NCBI GenBank assembly: GCA_037444075.1
Contig: JBBIND010000024.1
Span: 1 to 49,003, forward strand
Direction: 5' to 3'
DNA: 49,003 nt
Source: JBBIND01 sp037444075
Lineage (GTDB): Bacteria > Acidobacteriota > Terriglobia > Bryobacterales > Bryobacteraceae
A model generated the notes under the pieces. It was not told where the DNA came from. It searched no databases and worked only from the letters and a program-made list of their open reading frames with translations. A program made the translations under genes and the position numbers. Within the stretch, counting starts at the first letter, position 1, and each line of letters begins with the position of its first letter. Positions 16,601 through 26,606 of the stretch are shown piece by piece.

Positions 16601-17468
16601 GCCGAACCAGCAGTTCGGCACCATCACCTATATCGACGCGGGCGGGGATTCCTACTACCACAGCATGCAGGCGACGCTCCGCAAGCGATTCGACCAGGGT
16701 CTGCACGTGGCGGCTTCCTACACGCTCGGCAAGTCCATCGATAACCAGTCTGTCGATCCGGTCGGCACCACGATCGGCGGAGGCTTGAGCACCACCAACT
16801 CACGCACCCCTGCAGACATACGCAACTGGCGCAACGAACGGGCTGTCAGCGATTTTGACCGGCGGCACGTCTTCAACGCCGTGTGGCTCTATGAAATGCC
16901 CTTCGGCAGCGGAAAGCGGCTGGCGGGGAATGCGGGCGGCGCATGGGAGCACGTGGTGGGAGGCTGGAGCCTGAACGGGATCTTCAGCGCCAACACCGGC
17001 GAGCCCTTCACCGTCCAAAGCGGCATCCGCACTTCGAACTTCTCGCACATCTCGCGGGCTGACCTGGTGGGCGAGAAGCCCAAGGCCAAACTCCAGGAAG
17101 TGCCGGGGATTGTCGGGCCCGTTTTCTTCCCGAATGCTTCCGCGTTCCGGATACCCTCTCCCGGAGATGTCGGCCTCGGAAGGAACTCATTCCGGGGTTC
17201 CGGTTACTGGAACCTGGATCTGGCGCTGCAAAAGGTCTTCAAGTTAGGCGAAACCAAGCGCCTGCAATTCAGGATAGAGACGTTCAACACCCTGAACCGC
17301 GCCAGCTTTGAAACGCCCACGGCTTCCTCGAGCGGGTCCAACCAGATTACCAGCACGCGGTTCGGAGAAACCTGCTGTGAAGCCGTGGCGCCGCAAAGCA
17401 CGCAGAACATCATCCAGACGGGTGAGTCCGCGCGTGTCGTGCAGCTCGCTTTGAAGTTGCAGTTCTGA
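13692..17468 (+). CDS. TonB-dependent receptor with carboxypeptidase-regulatory-like domain (Oar-type)
   Basis: A large outer-membrane receptor (1258 aa). A signal peptide (1-21, ending AALAQ) is followed by a carboxypeptidase-regulatory-like beta-sandwich (about 26-105, SGTVTDASGAVVPGAAVTAT). Next come a plug domain (about 120-240, with NGSRDRAFNTTIDGIEAN) and a long beta-barrel with repeated aromatic/Asn strands. It ends in Phe (LKLQF), as barrel proteins do. This architecture is abundant in acidobacteria and is generally linked to uptake of oligosaccharides, peptides or siderophores. A secreted glycoside hydrolase follows 24 bp downstream, which hints at a carbohydrate ligand, though that is inference. 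Confidence 0.92.
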   Translation: MRRLMIAASLFVYSVCAALAQTGSSSMSGTVTDASGAVVPGAAVTATNQATGVSYRQTTTEAGLYAFPSLPVGTYTITVEMRGFKTARNTNYTLQVGTPLAVDVTLEVGESAETVSVEGTYEQLQTANATLGNVVERKAIVELPLSGRNPLNLLVLEPGVVQRTQGGAGSGVHVNGSRDRAFNTTIDGIEANESSAPNPLNNVFRLTPDNVQEYKVTTSNPTPEEGRNSGASVSVATRSGTNRFHGSVYEFFRNTALNANDFFANALDTPKPDMKLNQYGAEVGGPLVKNRTFFFASWQGQTINFAQPIDQVFGAPNLYTPEALSGKYRFFRADPSTPFVLDGVRITRNVPQLVDPKTGALRAGVRNCVTNTDMNCVGTYDMFADDPRRIGGDPAILKLLNTFPKPNSYVDGDGLNVATYAWNPPTRVRGPHILVRLDHNFNENNTFFARYLFGDQNTRDGDPNNSRPQVYPGFAPLGEVFRRSQNLAVSFRRVISPRVVNELTLGFSRFFFLFTQGEANPAFPNIPPFDFANISEPFLNRPRTNRAVTTPQILNNLSVVRGSHVIKVGFNFRFYQHNDQRGQPGGVNITPVLSFGRTIRPPTGFNTPALASATRAGIAAEDNNRLLQSINELLGIPARLTQVFMGDLRNDQFLPFRTGDSVTLWAQGQRLKQYNFFAQDEWRVRRNVTVNYGARWEANPAPAEAGGRVYVPGGPIVGDQSLVSFVPAKRWFARNNIGAVAPRLSMTWSPGQSGRTVVRSGYGIAFDTISSFQVTAVAGRVPGLTTSCQANPGGSTTAGCSPAPDVRINEGFPLELAPPTTKPSSFLTPPVQLLGTAPALTVFDQQLKIPTVHQWNLNIQRELGAGFVAQVGYIGRRGTRLFRAYDVNQINADPILADFLTMQNNVQRGCRPDGSACPAGVVGRAVSLVTSGVLTSTFVNSATSMTELQQNAAGTMAGRIEQTTLAARLRPNQQFGTITYIDAGGDSYYHSMQATLRKRFDQGLHVAASYTLGKSIDNQSVDPVGTTIGGGLSTTNSRTPADIRNWRNERAVSDFDRRHVFNAVWLYEMPFGSGKRLAGNAGGAWEHVVGGWSLNGIFSANTGEPFTVQSGIRTSNFSHISRADLVGEKPKAKLQEVPGIVGPVFFPNASAFRIPSPGDVGLGRNSFRGSGYWNLDLALQKVFKLGETKRLQFRIETFNTLNRASFETPTASSSGSNQITSTRFGETCCEAVAPQSTQNIIQTGESARVVQLALKLQF

Positions 17469-17492
17469 GGCGGGATTGAATATGCTGCCTGC

Positions 17493-19277
17493 ATGAAGCA
17501 AGCATTGCTGATAGCGGCCTTGGCCAGCGGGGTCTGGGCCGCCGATTCCATCCCGCGCCCCGAACATCCCCAGCCTCAGTTCCAGCGTGAGAGCTGGCTC
17601 AACCTGAACGGCACGTGGGAGTTTGAGTTCGACGATGCCGATGCCGGCCTCGGCGAAAACTGGGCGGCCGGCGGCCGCAAGTTCAGCCGCACGATCCTGG
17701 TTCCGTTCTGCTTCGAGAGCAGGATGAGCGGAATCGGCGATACGTCCTTCCATCCGGTGGTGTGGTACCGCCGCTCCTTTGAAGTTCCGTCCGGCTGGCA
17801 GGGGAAACGTGTGCTCCTGCATTTTGGCGCCGTTGACTACCGAGCCAAGGTCTGGGTGAACGGCCGCATGGCGGGAGAGCATGAAGGCGGCCACGTTCCT
17901 TTCCGTTTCGATATCACGCCGCTGTTGCAGCCGGCAGCCAACATAGTGACGCTGCGGGTGGAGGATCCGCCCACGGACCGCTACATTCCGCGCGGCAAGC
18001 AATACTGGGAGCCGAAATCGCGAGGCATCTTCTACACGCGCACCACGGGCATCTGGCAGACCGTATGGCTCGAAGCGGTGGGCGAGAGTTACCTCGAGAA
18101 GGTCCGCATCACGCCGACCATAGACGGCGTGGTGCGGTTTGACGTGCGTGTCGGCCGTCCGCGAGCCGGACTCGAATTCCACGCCATGGTAGGTCAGGCG
18201 GCCAGCACTTCGGTCCGCGGCGACGGGCCCCGGCTATCGGCGGCGGCGCGCATCCATGAGCCACGCCTGTGGTCTCCCTCCTCACCGAATCTCTATGACG
18301 TAGTATTTGAACTGCGCCAGGACGGGCAGGTGCTGGACCGGGTGAGCAGTTACTTCGGATTCCGGTCCGTGCGCACTGAAAACGGCCGCGTGCAGCTCAA
18401 CAACCGGCCCATCTACCTGAAGATGATTCTGGATCAGGGCTACTGGCCGGAGAGCATCATGACGCCGCCCAGCGATGAGGCCATTCAATACGACATCCGC
18501 ATGACCAAGGAGATGGGCTTCAACGGGGCGCGCAAGCACCAGAAGGTGGAAGATCCCCGCTTCCTTTACTGGGCGGATAAGATGGGCCTCCTGGTGAGCG
18601 GGGAGATGGCGAATGCCTACCTGTTCGATGAAACCTACGTGGCTCGTTTCACGCGGGAGTGGATTGAAGCTGTCGAGCGGGATTACAACCACCCGTCCAT
18701 CATCATCTGGGCGCCTATCAACGAAAGCTGGGGCACGCCGGACTTGACCGAGGAACGCCAGCAGCAGCATTTGAAGGCGATCTATACGCTCACGAGAAGC
18801 CTGGATTCAACCCGCCTGGTCATCGACAACGATGGGTGGGAACACACGGACATGACGGACCTGTTCGCTATCCATGACTACGCGAGATCCGGCGAGTTGC
18901 TCTATAAGGTCTACGGAGACCTGTTGGTGGGAGACGCTCCCGTGCGGCGCACGGGACGCGCCTTCCTCGCGCCCGGGTTCGCATACAACGGCACGCCGGT
19001 GTTCCTGTCCGAGTTCGGCGGTATTGCTTACATCCCCGCCGGACAGCAGGTTCCTAAAGACGCCTGGGGTTATTCGGGCGTGGAACCTACTGCCGAGGCG
19101 GCGTTAGAACGCCTGCGCGGTCTTTACGAAGCGATTGCCCGCATGCCGGTCTTCGCCGGGGTCTGCTATACGCAACTGACCGACGTCGAACAGGAAGTCA
19201 ACGGCTTGCTGACGTACGACCGCAAACCGAAGTTTGACTCCAAGAGGCTGCGCGAGATCAACGGCCTGCTGCCCTGA
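17493..19277 (+). CDS. Secreted glycoside hydrolase family 2 (beta-galactosidase/glucuronidase-like)
   Basis: A 594-aa exported GH2 enzyme. A signal peptide (1-16, ending VWA) precedes a sugar-binding jelly roll (WLNLNGTWEFEFDD), an Ig-like domain and a TIM barrel. The probable acid/base is E411 in IIIWAPINESWG, and the probable nucleophile is E507 in PVFLSEFGG. Specificity could be beta-galactoside, glucuronide or mannoside. A box TATGCT lies 6 nt before the ATG, suggesting a near-leaderless transcript in addition to any read-through from the receptor. The 3' end faces glnA with only 9 bp between stops. Confidence 0.9.
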   Translation: MKQALLIAALASGVWAADSIPRPEHPQPQFQRESWLNLNGTWEFEFDDADAGLGENWAAGGRKFSRTILVPFCFESRMSGIGDTSFHPVVWYRRSFEVPSGWQGKRVLLHFGAVDYRAKVWVNGRMAGEHEGGHVPFRFDITPLLQPAANIVTLRVEDPPTDRYIPRGKQYWEPKSRGIFYTRTTGIWQTVWLEAVGESYLEKVRITPTIDGVVRFDVRVGRPRAGLEFHAMVGQAASTSVRGDGPRLSAAARIHEPRLWSPSSPNLYDVVFELRQDGQVLDRVSSYFGFRSVRTENGRVQLNNRPIYLKMILDQGYWPESIMTPPSDEAIQYDIRMTKEMGFNGARKHQKVEDPRFLYWADKMGLLVSGEMANAYLFDETYVARFTREWIEAVERDYNHPSIIIWAPINESWGTPDLTEERQQQHLKAIYTLTRSLDSTRLVIDNDGWEHTDMTDLFAIHDYARSGELLYKVYGDLLVGDAPVRRTGRAFLAPGFAYNGTPVFLSEFGGIAYIPAGQQVPKDAWGYSGVEPTAEAALERLRGLYEAIARMPVFAGVCYTQLTDVEQEVNGLLTYDRKPKFDSKRLREINGLLP

Positions 19278-19286
19278 GCGAGCCTC

Positions 19287-20696
19287 CTAGATGTCGTAGT
19301 ACAGGGCGAATTCGTACGGGTGCGGGCGCAGCCGTACAGCTTCAGCTTCGTTCTTGCGCTTGTAGTTGATGTAGGTCTCGAGCAGTTCCTCGGTAAAGAC
19401 GTCGCCCTTCAGCAGGAAGGCGTGATCTTCTTCAAGGCAGGTAAGTGCCTCGTCGAGGGAAGCGGGCATCGACGGAACGTTCCGCAATTCCTCCGGGGAG
19501 AGGTCGTAGATGTCCTTGTCGAGCGGTTCGCCTGGATCGATTTTGTTGAGGACGCCGTCCAGACCAGCCATCAGCATCGAGGCAAACGACAAGTACGGGT
19601 TGGCGGAAGGATCCGGCGGCCGGAACTCGACGCGCTTCGCCTTCGGGCTGGCCGAGTACATCGGGATGCGTATGGCGGCGGAGCGGTTGCGCCGCGAATA
19701 AGCCAGATTCACGGGAGCTTCATAACCCGGCACCAGGCGCTTGTAACTGTTGGTGGTGGGGGCGATGATGGCCGAAAGCGCACGCGCGTGTTTCAGCAGT
19801 CCGCCGATGTACCACAACGCCATCTGGCTCAAGCCCGCGTAGGATTCGCCCGCGAACAGGGGCTTGCTCTCTCTCCAAAGGCTCTGGTGGACGTGCATGC
19901 CGCTGCCGTTGTCTCCGAAAATGGGCTTCGGCATGAAGGTCACCGTCTTGCCGTACATGTGCGCCACGTTGCGGACGATGTACTTGTACAGCATCATGTT
20001 GTCGGCGGATTTCACCAGCGTGTCAAACTTCTGATCGATTTCCGCCTGTCCGCCGGTGGCGACCTCGTGGTGATGGCACTCGATCACCAGGCCGCACTTC
20101 AGCATGCACTGCACCATTTCGGTCCGCAAATCCTGGTAGTGGTCCGTGGGCGGAACCGGGAAGTAGCCTTCCTTGTAGCGTGGACGGTAGCCGAGGTTGT
20201 CGCGGCGCCGTCCGCAGTTCCAGCGGCCTTCTTCGGCGTCGATGTAGTAGAAGCCGGAGTGCTGATTCTGGTCGAAGCTGATGTTGTCGAAGATGAAGAA
20301 CTCGGCTTCGGCGCCGAAGTAGGCGATGTCCGCCAATCCGCTGTTGGCCAGGTACATCTCCGCCTTGCGGGCGATCCAACGCGGGTCGCGCTCGTAGTGC
20401 TGCCGCGTAATCGGGTCAATCACGTCACACGTCATCACCAGCGTCGCTGTCTCAGCGAAAGGATCCATCAGGGCGGTGTTCGAGTCCGGGATCAACAGCA
20501 TGTCGCTTTCATGGATGACAGCCCAGCCGCGAATGCTGGAGCCGTCCATGCCGAACCCCTCTTCGAAGCATTCCTCCGTTAGCTGGCTAATGGGATAGGA
20601 AATGTGATGAGTAAGTCCGGGCAAATCCGTAAACCGCAGGTCGAACTGCCTGGCTTCATGCTTAATAGCGAATTCCAGTACGTCTTTCGGGCTCAT
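19287..20696 (-). CDS. glnA: Type I glutamine synthetase
   Basis: Makes glutamine from glutamate, ammonia and ATP, forming a dodecamer in the cytoplasm. The 469 aa match E. coli GlnA in length. Landmarks are the N-terminal beta-grasp (FGMDGSSIRGW), the ATP-binding KPIFGDNGSGMHVHQS and the glutamate-binding NRSAAIRIP. The adenylylation tyrosine Y397 lies in DKDIYDLSPEE, so control by GlnE-type adenylylation is likely. A strong AAGGAG ribosome site precedes the ATG. I found no -24/-12 promoter with correct spacing in the 102-bp divergent region. Confidence 0.96.
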   Translation of the reverse strand: MSPKDVLEFAIKHEARQFDLRFTDLPGLTHHISYPISQLTEECFEEGFGMDGSSIRGWAVIHESDMLLIPDSNTALMDPFAETATLVMTCDVIDPITRQHYERDPRWIARKAEMYLANSGLADIAYFGAEAEFFIFDNISFDQNQHSGFYYIDAEEGRWNCGRRRDNLGYRPRYKEGYFPVPPTDHYQDLRTEMVQCMLKCGLVIECHHHEVATGGQAEIDQKFDTLVKSADNMMLYKYIVRNVAHMYGKTVTFMPKPIFGDNGSGMHVHQSLWRESKPLFAGESYAGLSQMALWYIGGLLKHARALSAIIAPTTNSYKRLVPGYEAPVNLAYSRRNRSAAIRIPMYSASPKAKRVEFRPPDPSANPYLSFASMLMAGLDGVLNKIDPGEPLDKDIYDLSPEELRNVPSMPASLDEALTCLEEDHAFLLKGDVFTEELLETYINYKRKNEAEAVRLRPHPYEFALYYDI

Positions 20697-22146
20697 TTGC
20701 TTCTCCTTGGGGGCTGCGCCTACACACGGTCTGTGCTAAGGTGCCACTTAGTACCAAGCGTAGCCCATGCATCTGCGGGCCGCCAATCGAAATATCTTAT
20801 GGACGACATTAATGCCGCCCGGCTGCCCGAGCGGCGCATTTTCACCGTCAGCGAACTGACTGAAACCATGGCAGTTCTGCTGCAACAGGCGTTCCCGGAT
20901 ATCTGGGTTTCCGGGGAGATTTCCGGCCTGAAGCGGCCCTCGAGCGGGCATGCCTATTTCACGCTGAAGGACAAGGACGCCCAACTGCGCTGCGCCTGTT
21001 TCCGCGGTTCATTGATGAAGCTGCGCTTCGCACCTCAAGATGGCATGGCGGTGCTGGCGCGGGGGCGCATCGACGTCTACGCGCCGCGGGGCGATTATCA
21101 ACTCATCGTGGAAGCGCTGGAGCCTCAGGGTAGTGGAGCGTTGCAGCTAGCCTTTGAACAGCTCAAGAAGAGACTTGCCGAAGAGGGGCTCTTCGATGCC
21201 GCCCGCAAGCGCCCGCTGCCCGCGCTGCCACGCCGCATCGGCATCGTGACATCGCCTGCCGGAGCCGCCATTCACGACATCATTCAGGTCCTGTCCCGGC
21301 GGTTTCCCGGTGTGCATGTGCGGCTTTACCCTGCCTCGGTGCAGGGCGCCGGATCCATCGAGGCGGTGGTGGCGGGGATCGAACACTTCAGCCAAGCGGG
21401 GTGGGCCGAGGTGATCATTGTCGGCCGCGGCGGCGGTTCGCTCGAAGACCTGTGGACCTTCAATGAAGAGCGTGTCGCCCGGGCCATCGCAGCATGTTCC
21501 ATCCCGGTGATCTCGGCGGTCGGGCATGAGACGGACTTCACGATCGCTGATTTCGTGGCCGATCATCGCGCGCCCACGCCTTCGGCTGCCGCCGAGATCG
21601 TGCTGCCCTCCCGGCAACAGGTTGAAGACCGGCTGACGAACGCCGTCAAGTCCATGAATCAAAGCCTGCGTTATCGCCTGACGGCCCTCTCGAACCTGCT
21701 GCACGAGCGGGGGGTTGAACGAGCCACCTCAATCCTCCGCCGGACTCTAGGAATGGCCGGGCAGAAGAACGATGACTTCCGCTACCGGCTTCACCGGGCT
21801 TCGCTCAGCTTGCTGGGCAAGTGGCGGAAAACGCAGGAGGGTCTCCAGACGAGACTCCTCGGTCAGGATCCGCGCATAATCCTGGCGGAGAGCCGCCACA
21901 AGGAGGAAAGGCTGTGCTCATGTCTCGGGCAAGCGATGCGGCTTCTGATGCTCAAGACGAAAGCGCGCCAGGAAGCGCTTCGGGGCCAACTGGATCAGCT
22001 CAGTCCTCTGAAGGTGCTCGAGCGCGGCTACGCTATCGTGCAGGACGAGGGCGGGAAAGCAGTCCGGAGCGCGGCCGAAGCTCAGGCAGGCAGTGAAATA
22101 GGAGTGCGCCTGTGGCAAGGGAGCTTGCTGGCGCGGGTCACCAGGT

Positions 22147-23601
<1,455 letters not shown>

Positions 23602-23647
23602 AGCGCCCGATGATAGATTCCTCATCATAAGCGAGCCTGCAACGGCC

Positions 23648-23676
23648 CTGCAAGGATGCACAACTGGCGCTAAAAT
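23648..23676 (+). promoter_or_regulatory. Possible efp promoter
   Basis: TAAAAT (23671-23676) resembles a -10 box at five of six positions. CTGCAA (23648-23653), 17 bp upstream, is a weak -35. The predicted start near 23683 leaves a leader of about 44 nt with GGGAG before the ATG at 23727. Confidence 0.4.
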
Positions 23677-23726
23677 GAAGTTTCCGGCATTCCTGAAGCA
23701 ACCTCTTCACAGGGAGAACGTCCGTC

Positions 23727-24284
23727 ATGATTTCCGCAACACAGTTACGCCCCGGCATGGTGATTAAGTTCAACGGGGAGTTGTACTCTATTTTCAAAAC
23801 CGAGCACCGCACGCCCGGCAATTTGCGGGGCTTCGTCCAGGCCAAGATGCGCAGCCTGCGCTCCGGCGCCATGATTGAACACCGGTTCTCTTCGGAAGAC
23901 CGCGTGGAGCGCGCCATCCTGGATCAGCACGAAATGGAGTACCTCTACGGCGACGGGGAGGCTTTTCACTTCATGAACACGGAGACGTTCGAGCAGATCC
24001 ACTTCACGCACGATCTGCTCGGTGACGCCGTCAACTACCTAGTTCCGCAGCTCAAAGTAACTGTGGAGTTCCACGAGGGCAAGGCGATCAGCGTGGATCT
24101 GCCCGCCACCGTTGACCTTACGGTGGTTGAGACGGAACCGGCCCTGCGCGGCGCCACTGTCTCCAACGTGACCAAACCCGCCAAGCTCGAAACCGGTCTC
24201 GTGGTGCAGGTGCCTCCGTTCGTCAACGAGGGCGACCGCATCCGCGTGAACACCGCCGAAGGAACGTATCAGGAAAGAGCCTGA
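23727..24284 (+). CDS. efp: Elongation factor P
   Basis: Binds between the P and E sites to relieve stalling at polyproline. The 185 aa form a KOW domain (1-64) and two OB domains. The tip of the first domain reads PGNLRGF, with Asn32 where E. coli has the lysylated Lys34 and other EF-Ps have Arg32. No epmA, epmB or earP-like modification gene is nearby. GGGAG precedes the ATG. The 3' end overlaps the convergent selA gene by 16 bp. Confidence 0.95.
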   Translation: MISATQLRPGMVIKFNGELYSIFKTEHRTPGNLRGFVQAKMRSLRSGAMIEHRFSSEDRVERAILDQHEMEYLYGDGEAFHFMNTETFEQIHFTHDLLGDAVNYLVPQLKVTVEFHEGKAISVDLPATVDLTVVETEPALRGATVSNVTKPAKLETGLVVQVPPFVNEGDRIRVNTAEGTYQERA

Positions 24285-25591
24285 AGGGCTGCCAGCAGTT
24301 CTGACTCCTCTTCCGGAAAGACCGTTCTAAGGTCCACCAGCAGCCGGTCCGCCTCAATTCTCACGATGACGGGCGGTTCGCCCAGCCTGAGTTTCTTCTC
24401 CCAGGACACGGGGTCCGCTGCCGCGATGGAGATGAGCCACGTGGGCAATGACTGCTCGGGCGTGGAGCCGCCGCCGACGAGCGATTCGCCTTCCACCACG
24501 CTTGCCTCGAGGGAAGGGAGTTGCTCCAGCACTTGCTGCGCGCGCAGCCGGATTTCTAGGTTGTCCGCGCGGATCATCCGCAGCGCGGGAATCTGCTCCC
24601 ACTTCTCCAGCACCGCCAGCCGCAAGGTGCTTTCCAGCGCCCCCAGAATCAGCTTGTCGAGACGGAGCGCCCGGAACATGGGATTACGCCTCAAGCGCCG
24701 GATGAGGTCCGGTTTGCCGGCCAGGATGCCAGCCTGCGGTCCGCCGAGCAACTTGTCGCCGCTGAAAGAGACGATGTCTGCGCCCTCGCGCAGGCTGTCG
24801 GCGACTAGCGGTTCCTGAATGCCCGCGGCGCTGAGATCAACCACGCAGCCGCTCCCCAAATCCTCGTAGACAGGCACGCCCTTTTCGCCGCCCAGCGCGG
24901 CCAAGCTTTTCAATTCCGGGCGTGCGGTGAACCCGGTGACGCGGAAGTTGCTGGGATGGACGCGCAGAATCAGGCGAGTCCGCTCCGTGATGGCGTTGCG
25001 GTAATCGTCGAGATGAGTGCGGTTAGTAGTCCCGACCTCCCGCATGACGGCGCCGGACTTGGCCATGATGTCCGGAATGCGGAAGCCGTCGCCGATTTCT
25101 ATCAACTCGCCGCGCGAAACAATCACCTCGTAGCCAGCCGCGAGTTCGTTCAACGCCAGGTAGACGGCGGCGGCGTTGTTGTTGACCGCGATGCCCGGGC
25201 ATCCCAGCAGACGTTCCAGCAACGCGGCGATATGGTCGTCCCGTTTGCCGCGCTGCCCCGTGGCCAAGTCATACTCAAGGTTGGAATAGCCTTCGGAGGC
25301 GGGCAGGGCGGACAGAGGAGCCCGCCCCAGATTGGTGTGGAGCACGACGCCCGCGGCGTTGATCACGCGCCGCAGAGACGGGCGCTCGAGTTCAGCCAAG
25401 GCGCGCAGAACAGCGGAGTCGAGATTCTCCGTCTCCACCGGAAGGTTCTCCGCCATCCGGCGCCGGGCATCGCCAATCACCCGGCGGACCTCTTCAACCA
25501 GCAGGCGCCGCGGGTACTTCGCCGACGGGTCCAGCCTGTTGAGCATCTCGTGGACCGACGGCAAGTCTTCGTAATGAGGCTGGCGTTTCAC
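24269..25591 (-). CDS. selA: L-seryl-tRNA(Sec) selenium transferase
   Basis: A PLP enzyme converting seryl-tRNA(Sec) to selenocysteyl-tRNA(Sec). At 440 aa it includes the N-terminal tRNA-binding region (DLPSVHEMLNRL) that short SelA-like proteins lack. Other landmarks are the core INAAGVVLHTNLGRAPLS and the Schiff-base lysine K280 in SFSGDKLLGGPQAG (E. coli K295). The start is a GTG at 25591 overlapping the PIG-L stop (GTGA), since homology begins there. No selB, selD or tRNA-Sec was seen in the window, so a different role cannot be excluded. Confidence 0.88.
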   Translation of the reverse strand: MKRQPHYEDLPSVHEMLNRLDPSAKYPRRLLVEEVRRVIGDARRRMAENLPVETENLDSAVLRALAELERPSLRRVINAAGVVLHTNLGRAPLSALPASEGYSNLEYDLATGQRGKRDDHIAALLERLLGCPGIAVNNNAAAVYLALNELAAGYEVIVSRGELIEIGDGFRIPDIMAKSGAVMREVGTTNRTHLDDYRNAITERTRLILRVHPSNFRVTGFTARPELKSLAALGGEKGVPVYEDLGSGCVVDLSAAGIQEPLVADSLREGADIVSFSGDKLLGGPQAGILAGKPDLIRRLRRNPMFRALRLDKLILGALESTLRLAVLEKWEQIPALRMIRADNLEIRLRAQQVLEQLPSLEASVVEGESLVGGGSTPEQSLPTWLISIAAADPVSWEKKLRLGEPPVIVRIEADRLLVDLRTVFPEEESELLAALQALS

Positions 25592-26448
25592 CTCGGGAAC
25601 AGCTTGTCGAGTTCCTCCAGGCTTGGCCGCCGCCCGTATTCGCAAAGCTCGAATGATTCGGTGTAGCGGATCTGGCCCGCCTTCTCCGCTCCGTACCTGC
25701 GTTCCAACGCGGCTCGCACTTCTGGCGTGACAGCCTGGATGCGCATCTTGGCAAGCCACGCTTTGCGTTCGGCGGCTCCCTTGGGAACCTCTTCGAGTCT
25801 GCCGTCCACCCAGGGCAGCCATTCGTAGAACTGTGATACGTGGGCGTCCAAGGCGTCCACCTTCGCCGCGTACACGTCATCGATGGACACCACTACGTCC
25901 GGGCGGAAGGGGGAAGGTTTCTGGAAGCCGTCCTGGAAGTACATGAACACGGGGTTCCTGCGCAGGGGTGGAGTGTCCGGGCAGATGTTCGGCACCACCA
26001 CCATGTAGGCTGCGTCCTGGACCAGAATGCCCGTGTAGCGGTGGTCCGGATGATAGTCATTCGGCCGTGGAGCGATGACGATATCGGCATTCCAACGGCG
26101 GATGGCCCGGATGATTTGCTTGCGCACCTCCAGGGTAGGCAGCAACTCTCCGTCGTGATTGTCCATCACCTCGTATTCGGCGATGCCCATGCGGCGGCCG
26201 GCTTCGCGCGCTTCCGCCGCACGGCGCATGGCCAGCGCTCCGCCTCCCTGACTCTGATGTCCGGCGTCGCCGTTGGTTACCGAGACGCACTTAACGGCGT
26301 GTCCGGCGCGCGCGAGTTTGATGGCGGTGCCGCCGAACTTGATGTCGCAATCGTCGGGGTGCCCGCCAATGGCGATAATGCGAAGTTTGCCTTCCTGCGC
26401 GAAAGACGCGGCCACGAAGGCCAGCAGCATGAGAACGAATCTGAACAT
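25588..26448 (-). CDS. Exported PIG-L family deacetylase
   Basis: A zinc-dependent amide hydrolase of the PIG-L/LmbE family (286 aa), typically removing N-acetyl groups from GlcNAc-like sugars. A signal peptide (1-18, ending ASFAQ) is followed by the Zn-binding motif GGHPDD (residues 28-33), the second motif HPDHRYTG and a C-terminal helical tail. The ATG at 26448 has GAGGAG upstream. The frame stays open to 26586, but that stretch would hide the signal peptide. It is translationally coupled to selA, an odd pairing with no obvious metabolic link. The substrate is unknown. Confidence 0.85.
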   Translation of the reverse strand: MFRFVLMLLAFVAASFAQEGKLRIIAIGGHPDDCDIKFGGTAIKLARAGHAVKCVSVTNGDAGHQSQGGGALAMRRAAEAREAGRRMGIAEYEVMDNHDGELLPTLEVRKQIIRAIRRWNADIVIAPRPNDYHPDHRYTGILVQDAAYMVVVPNICPDTPPLRRNPVFMYFQDGFQKPSPFRPDVVVSIDDVYAAKVDALDAHVSQFYEWLPWVDGRLEEVPKGAAERKAWLAKMRIQAVTPEVRAALERRYGAEKAGQIRYTESFELCEYGRRPSLEELDKLFPR

Positions 26449-26600
26449 TCTTTGAACTCCTCTATCACCCTTCCAGGTGGCTTCTTTGTTTATGTTTAGC
26501 GCTGTGCGGCCCAGGATGGCGAACGGTGTGCCCAGCGCGAATCTTTCAGCGGCTTTCCTAAGGTTGCCGCTCATAGTCATTGCCAAGCCTCTCAGCGTGA

Positions 26601-26606
26601 ATTATA
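26601..26606 (-). promoter_or_regulatory. Possible -10 box for the PIG-L/selA pair
   Basis: A perfect TATAAT reads on the minus strand and contains the TAA stop of the upstream membrane-protein gene. No good -35 is visible 16-18 bp upstream. If used, it gives a leader of about 145 nt before the PIG-L start. Confidence 0.35.

Noticed and set aside
19320..20582. 420-codon open frame antisense to glnA
   Set aside because: No family features, and glnA is certain on the opposite strand.
20697..20798. TGGCAC and TTGGTAC elements upstream of glnA as a sigma-54 promoter
   Set aside because: The GG to GC spacing is wrong by one to three bases in every arrangement tested by eye.
26449..26586. N-terminal extension of the PIG-L protein
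   Set aside because: The frame is open, but the ATG at 26448 has a good ribosome site and begins a clear signal peptide that the extension would bury.
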